DNA of 7,436 nucleotides from Hyphomicrobiaceae bacterium (lineage in GTDB: Bacteria > Pseudomonadota > Alphaproteobacteria > Rhizobiales > MH13): assembly GCA_020442235.1 (NCBI GenBank), contig JAGRKQ010000140.1, positions 4,841 to 12,276 on the forward strand. Direction: 5' to 3'. Numbering within the stretch: the first letter of the stretch is position 1; each line of letters opens with the position of its first letter. The notes below the pieces were generated by a model that saw nothing but the letters and a program-made list of their open reading frames with translations, was not told the DNA's origin and did no database searches. The position numbers were made by a program, and so were the translations under genes. Positions 7,007 to 7,436 of the stretch are shown here, one piece after another.

Positions 7007-7436
7007 AACTGCCAACCGATCTGGGACCGATCCATTTTGTCGGGATCGGCGGCATCGGCATGTCCGGCATTGCGGAAGTGCTGCACAATCTCGATTACAA
7101 GGTGCAAGGGTCGGACCTTTCCGACAGCGCCAATGTGCAGCGGCTGCGGGCCAAGGGCATTTCCGTGCGCGTCGGCCATGCCGCCGAAGCGGTGGAAGAC
7201 GCCGATGTCGTCGTCATCTCCTCGGCGGTGAAGCGCGACAATCCGGAGCTTCAGGCTGCCCGCGCCGCCTTCAAGCCGGTGGTGCGCCGGGCCGAAATGC
7301 TGGCCGAGCTGATGCGCCTCAAGACCTCCGTCGCCGTCGCCGGCACGCATGGCAAGACCACGACGACGTCGCTGGTGGCGACCCTCTTCGAGGCCGGCGG
7401 GCTCGACCCCACCGTCATCAATGGCGGCATCATCAA
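7003..7436 (+). CDS. murC: MurC, UDP-MurNAc:L-alanine ligase (5' part; 3' end outside window)
   Basis: MurC catalyses the first stem-peptide step, joining L-alanine to UDP-MurNAc with ATP in the cytoplasm. Only 144 complete codons are present, about 30 percent of a usual MurC of around 470 residues. They cover the N-terminal Rossmann-like domain and the start of the ATPase domain. The UDP-binding loop GIGGIGMSG (14-22) is typical of MurC rather than MurD, MurE or MurF. It is followed by VQGSD (34-38), [11 protein letters not shown] (72-82) and RRAEML (95-100). The P-loop GTHGKTTTT (114-122) carries the His characteristic of MurC and Mpl. Mpl, the murein peptide ligase, is an alternative on this fragment alone, but the dcw position directly after murG strongly favours MurC. 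The ATG overlaps the murG TGA in an ATGA arrangement, and GGAGA precedes it. The frame remains open to the window edge. Confidence 0.97.
   Translation, partial: MKLPTDLGPIHFVGIGGIGMSGIAEVLHNLDYKVQGSDLSDSANVQRLRAKGISVRVGHAAEAVEDADVVVISSAVKRDNPELQAARAAFKPVVRRAEMLAELMRLKTSVAVAGTHGKTTTTSLVATLFEAGGLDPTVINGGII

Noticed and set aside
1..7436. Search for an accessory or undescribed system (defence genes, mobile elements, CRISPR, integrated cargo)
   Set aside because: The whole window is accounted for by seven contiguous, collinear dcw genes with gaps of at most 18 bases, so no room or signal remains for an inserted system.

Overview
The window is a slice of a dcw (division and cell wall) cluster. 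It contains seven genes, all on the + strand and packed almost without gaps: murE (3' part only), murF, mraY, murD, ftsW, murG and murC (5' part only). Every gene was recognised from family motifs read directly in the translation. The five internal genes are full length and show no frameshift or internal stop.

The sequence is visibly GC-rich with strong G/C at third codon positions. The gene order murE-murF-mraY-murD-ftsW-murG-murC, together with protein features such as the FtsW N-terminus and the MurF P-loop variant, suggests an alphaproteobacterium, most likely of the Hyphomicrobiales (Rhizobiales) type. That placement is inferred from remembered families, not from a search. The DNPR motif in MurE predicts a Gram-negative peptidoglycan with meso-diaminopimelate at position 3 of the stem peptide.

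Layout: 1-774 murE C-terminal half; 787-2211 murF; 2230-3315 mraY; 3319-4719 murD; 4727-5884 ftsW; 5894-7006 murG; 7003-7436 murC N-terminal part. The spacings are 12, 18, 3, 7 and 9 bases, then a 4-base ATGA overlap between murG and murC. No stretch over 18 bases lacks a gene, and no promoter, terminator, RNA gene, mobile element or CRISPR array was seen. The block therefore looks like part of one polycistronic unit with close translational coupling.

The genes cover the path from UDP-MurNAc to polymerised glycan. In pathway order, MurC, MurD, MurE and MurF add L-Ala, D-Glu, meso-DAP and D-Ala-D-Ala. MraY transfers the product to undecaprenyl phosphate (lipid I), MurG adds GlcNAc (lipid II), and FtsW polymerises lipid II at the division site. 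The expected flanks, ftsI upstream and murB/ddl/ftsQAZ downstream, lie outside the window.

I looked for an undescribed system and did not find one. This is an ordinary, conserved core region. The remaining points of interest are small: the exact ftsW start, weak ribosome binding sites before mraY and murD, and two local sequence oddities.
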